The notes under the pieces are model-generated. The model saw only the letters and a program-made list of their open reading frames with translations, made no database searches and was not told the DNA's origin. Made by a program: the position numbers and the translations under genes. Below, piece by piece: positions 59,914-64,000 of a stretch of 64,000 nucleotides of DNA (position 1 is its first letter; every line of letters begins with the position of its first letter). The DNA comes from Progne subis subis (Eukaryota; Chordata; Aves; Passeriformes; Hirundinidae): the NCBI GenBank assembly GCA_022316685.1, contig JAKJHU010000005.1, positions 19,136,707-19,200,706 of the forward strand, given 5' to 3'.

Positions 59914-60985
59914 AGGGAAAAAAAAATCACCTATTCAGCAGGTTTTAATTTTTTTCAGAGGAGCTTTACAGTATATCAAATTGACTAGTCATTAAATGCT
60001 GACACTATAATGAAGTTGCTTTCTCTCATGACTATATCATCTACTCCATTACAGAAAACACTTTAGACCAACCATCCATTTTATAGTGTTTTCTTTACTA
60101 AAAAGTAACAATTTTTACTGATAAAAATGGAACCAGTCTGTTCATCAGGGTGAAAATCAATTTCCCAAATCTTTGTTATTTTAAAGGCTGGCACAATGGT
60201 AAATCTAAAAATCCCAACTAATTTCACTGGTGTTGGATGTCCTTGAAACAAAACAGATGCTGGAGATCTTTTTCTGTACTGCTCAGTGTGATTTTTTTGA
60301 TTCTGGAGACCAATCAAAAGTGATTGGACAATTATTGGGAGCTTTCACTTATATCACCTTTTAGCCTTTAACTATCATTCGAATGCTTAATCTTGAATTG
60401 ATATAGTGCCCAGAAAGACCCTCACTATTCATTCCATTCCTTCTGACAGTGGAATTCTAGTGAAACAGAAGTGTTGTAAATAAATGGACAAACACTGAGC
60501 TGAGAAATATGTCAGCATTTGCTTCCAAAATCTTTAGCTTAGGAGTCATCTCAATTTTTTAATATCTTTAGTGCCAGTCATGCTCATGTTTGATCATGTG
60601 ACATCCAGCTTGGATACGATGATAGAAGAGATTGCTTTCATAAATCTTAAGACTAAATAATCTGATCTCCAGGTAATGAAGGCCTTGACTATCAGTAAAT
60701 TATCTCCTCAGAACGATTCATCTTCAGAAGAACTTATTTCTTCCTGACCTGAGGGCAAGTTAAATTTGACACACAGCCCAAGAGTGTTTAGACTAAATGT
60801 AGTATTAATTAGCACTGTTAGGACATTCTTCTAGTGGTCTGCTGATGACCTAAAAAATTCTCTGACTACATTTTTGATACAGAATCAGGTGCTACATTAC
60901 AAATACTGTGGCACTTATTGTTCACTTTCTGATTGAGGCTGAGGTACCCTCTTGCCTATTGATTTGAGTCCATCCCATCCCAATT
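59909..60985. other. Unique AT-rich DNA
   Basis: No gene or repeat family recognised. Confidence 0.6.
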
Positions 60986-61009
60986 AAAAAAAAAAAAAAA
61001 AAAAAAAAA
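60986..61009 (+). repeat. Poly(A) run, A24
   Basis: 24 consecutive A with no polyadenylation signal or retroelement body just upstream. Confidence 0.95.
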
Positions 61010-63716
61010 TCATCTTAAAACACTAAAAAGAAACATGGATTTGGATGGCTTTCTTTACCCAAAGAGTGTGGAAAAGTTATAACCATATTAGTGAGTTAGG
61101 AGTTTTCCCCACTCATTGTACTACATCTGTTAACCAAAAAAGTTTCTTGGTGGACTTACAACATGATTCAATTGCTCTGCACAAAGTGAACAAATTTTAA
61201 ATGTTTTGCAGGTTTCTGTGGACAAGGTATAATGGTTCTGCTGAGACACACCACATTCCTGGCTCCCAATGAAGTATTTAATCCTTACCTTCTTTCTCTT
61301 TTCTAGTTTCGAGCCTTCTTTACAGATACAACACTTCACCTATTTATAATCATATTGATTTATTTTAAAATATGTCTTTCAGTGGATCTGCCTTCTGCTC
61401 TCTCTAAATTACCCTCTTAATGTGGTCTCCTAATCAGACTGCTGTAGCTGTGTACAAATTCCTTCTTTTTTCAGAACAATCTAGTATATATTGTTATGAA
61501 GAAATTTTAAAAGCAGCAATGTAGTATTAAATTACAAATGCAAGCATTTATGCAACCATGGCACAAAATGATAGTCTGCAGTCGTAATCCTCCAGAGAGT
61601 ATTTCCTTCTTGATATGCTTGGGCTACTTTTTTGGCATGAAAGTATTGACTGTTGTTTCCTAACATACCAGCATGTATGAAAGTCATCACAATGCAATCA
61701 GCACAACCCTTGTTCTAACTTAATCTGTACAAGTCAACTTTGCAAGGATTTCTGGTAGATTTTGTCATGATGCACTAGTGAAACAGAGTAGTCCCTTCAA
61801 CCATGAGTCCCTGCTCTAGATCTCACTGCACTTCTGTAAGATGGTTTCTGTGTTTCTCCAGTCCTACACTCAAACATATTTGCTTTGTTTTAGAGACTCA
61901 GAAGATTCACTCGATATATCACATTGCATATGATCTCCTAACCAGATGCAACAATCAACCCAAAGAAAAGTCACGTGACAAATGCCAAATGAGACAAACC
62001 TTCTTCCGATTATTCACTCTTCTTTCATATTTTTCAACTCAGAATAATAGTTTGAAATTCTTTTTATAAAGGAATTTATTTTAAAATCTGCACACAATAG
62101 CTAAGCACTTCTTCATATCTCTAGCCATTCACTGTAAGGTTTTTAACAAAGAATTTTTTTCCAAGGCAACCTGAGGCTTTTATTCTAATTCACATCATCA
62201 TTAGGATATTTTAATATGTAATCCAAACAAACTGCAGAGAAGCTAGACACAAAGAGATCACAGAAAAGAAGTTGGGCATCACAGGTAGAAAACAGTAGGT
62301 AAAGTCTGAGAACTAGTCTCTGATGAGTTCTCATACCCCAGGGTTTACTCTGTCTGTGAAATACTTCTGCACTTTATCTCAGCTGCTGCCTCAGTCAATG
62401 CTTCCCTTTTACTGTCTAAGAGTCACCCTTCATGAGTTTGGCTGACACCAGGCAGTTAAGCAGATATTAAAAAGCTTCCTTAAGACCACAGAGAGGGAAG
62501 TGCTTTTGCATATGGGCCTATTGTGAGCAAGATAAAACAATTAGATTTCTTCTACTTCCATATTTCTGTTTCAAACTTTCCTTGCTGTTACATACTTGTG
62601 ATGTCTATACAGGTTCTGTTTATGTTCATTAAATACTTGCACAAAGTAAATCTGCAAGCAGATTTCCTAAATGCTCTTTTATCTGCATCTGGTTCGGAAG
62701 CCCATCCCAGAGTGTCACTGGGCCATATTCATCCCTGAAGCACCCTGATGAGGTTGAAATTCAGTCTCTGAATTTGTCATGTTTCAAGTGGTTCTGTGCT
62801 AATTACTGCACCTCCTGTAGTTTAAGTTGTTTTTTAACTTCATTAGGAAGAAATCCAGAGTAAACTCTTTTCCCTGTTACCATCAGCAGAAGTTGTTGAT
62901 GGAATATGCTCAGTCACAGTGGACCAGCCAGAATAAACAGACTGTGGTTTCCTGTTCCAAGGAAGGAAACAATTGGAAGGAAGCACATAAAAGAGGCTGC
63001 TGCTTTGTAGGTAAACATAAGAAAAGGTGTGTAAGCCACGTACTTCCTTTTGCAGCCAGCTCAGTCCAAAAAGACCAAGATTATTGTGCATGTGTCTGAA
63101 ATGAATTCAGGATCAAGTAACGCAACGTGAAAATCCAACTGCTCACAAACTGTAGTTCTTGAAAAATACACACTATGTCTCTACTTTAAGCAGTGGAAAA
63201 TTTCCCTGGCAGAAGTACAAATTCTGATGACATGAACAACTGGAGAAGACAACAATAATTAATTCTTCTATATCTGTTTTAGCTGTTAGCTATAAAAACC
63301 CATACATAAAGATGGGAAAATATTTATTATTTTTATGCTGCATCTTCAAAAAAATGAAATCATTTGCTGATGAAAATTAAAACCACAACCAATTATACAT
63401 TAAAAATCAAAATCAGCTATGTTTCTGGTGTTGCATTTTCTTCATTAAATGGACTAAGGTGTATACTGAAAAGCTTTTTAAAAATCCCCAGGAATGATCA
63501 TTTCATGCTTTGATTTAGGTAGTCAGCCTTGAAGATATTTGCTACAAATGACATGTTGCATGTTCTCAGTGCCAGATTTGGAAGATTCAAGAAAAAAAAC
63601 CTCATGATTCAGTTGCCTTAAATGTTCCACATTGTCATTACAGATGATTGATAACAAACACTGAATCTATGGTGGAGTGTTCCGACTTTGGATACGCATC
63701 TGCTGAGCTGCAGGTA
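61010..63716. other. Unique AT-rich DNA
   Basis: No gene, RNA gene or repeat family recognised. Open frames are under 95 codons and overlap on opposite strands (for example 62827-63099 and 62843-63091). Confidence 0.58.
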
Positions 63717-63743
63717 CTTAGAAGGGGGCGTTCTCATTTGCAT
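63717..63743 (+). promoter_or_regulatory. CTCF-like core next to an octamer ATTTGCAT
   Basis: TTAGAAGGGGGCGTTC contains the CTCF core AGGGGGCG but lacks the flanking CCA. Four bases further on is a perfect POU octamer ATTTGCAT (63736-63743). Each motif may be chance, so function is inferred weakly from their closeness. Confidence 0.28.
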
Positions 63744-64000
63744 TTTAACAGCTTTGAAAAAAAAATAAACCACAAAAATACCCCTATGCTTTCAGCTTTT
63801 AATACCCACCTTTAATTTAGCCTGCTTAATATTTCTGACCATTTCTCGTCTTATATTATTTATATTTCCTTAAATGTCCAGCATCACCTGAAAAAATAAG
63901 GTGCTTGGACTATATGCTATCAAAACTCTTGCAGACTGCATCATGTCTAGGGAAAAAGGTCACAAAATGAATCTGCACCTGATTTCAGGGTGTCACATAA
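63744..64000. other. Unique AT-rich DNA to window end
   Basis: No feature recognised. Confidence 0.6.

Noticed and set aside
1..64000. Mitochondrial insert (NUMT) or bacterial contamination
   Set aside because: No mitochondrial rRNA or gene phrases and no dense coding were seen. The composition and repeats are avian nuclear.

Overview
The window looks like gene-poor, AT-rich nuclear DNA from a bird, most likely a songbird (Passeriformes). Four insertions support this. At 53874-54018 there is a short element with a tRNA-Ile-like head and a CR1-like tail, the architecture of the songbird family TguSINE1. At 31727-32850 there is a solo LTR that resembles an abundant passerine ERVL-type LTR. At 37203-37672 there is a CR1 LINE 3' fragment on the minus strand, ending in the diagnostic CATAGAAT-type terminal repeat. 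A second, weaker CR1-like stretch lies at about 34580-34800. Family names come from recall of repeat families, not from a database search. Interspersed repeats are sparse, as expected for a bird and unlike a mammal.

No protein-coding gene, rRNA or functional tRNA could be supported. The longest open frames are translations of simple repeats (5786-6868, 46815-47480), of the LTR (31754-32567), or isolated frames of about 170 codons that are expected by chance in this much sequence. The window is therefore probably intergenic, or inside a very long intron. One minus-strand interval, 49574-49707, has unusually good splice sites on both ends and one open frame, and is the best exon candidate.

Layout. 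1-5.9 kb: unique sequence with a T46 run at 3188 and a possible old repeat at 2.3-3.2 kb. 5.96-8.02 kb: a striking purine/pyrimidine repeat block, with (GGAGA)58, then GGGAA units, then (GGAAA)32 on the plus strand, followed 1 kb later by (TCTTC)27, which is related but inverted. 8.0-31.7 kb: unique DNA with possible conserved regulatory stretches (8.2-8.6, 10.4-11.8, 14.2-14.9 kb), small tandem duplications and a perfect 13-bp inverted repeat at 28.6 kb. 31.7-37.7 kb: LTR and CR1 insertions. 41.4-41.8 kb: an anonymous GC-rich block. 46.88-47.39 kb: a second pyrimidine array containing (CCTTT)71. 49.6-52.4 kb: the exon candidate, a G/T-only tract and a ZNF143-type motif. 53.9 kb: the SINE. 54-64 kb: unique AT-rich DNA with a few microsatellites.

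There is no set of genes working together here. The content of interest is repeat biology (long homopurine arrays, songbird retroelements) and possible cis-regulatory DNA. I found no evidence for a novel multi-gene system.
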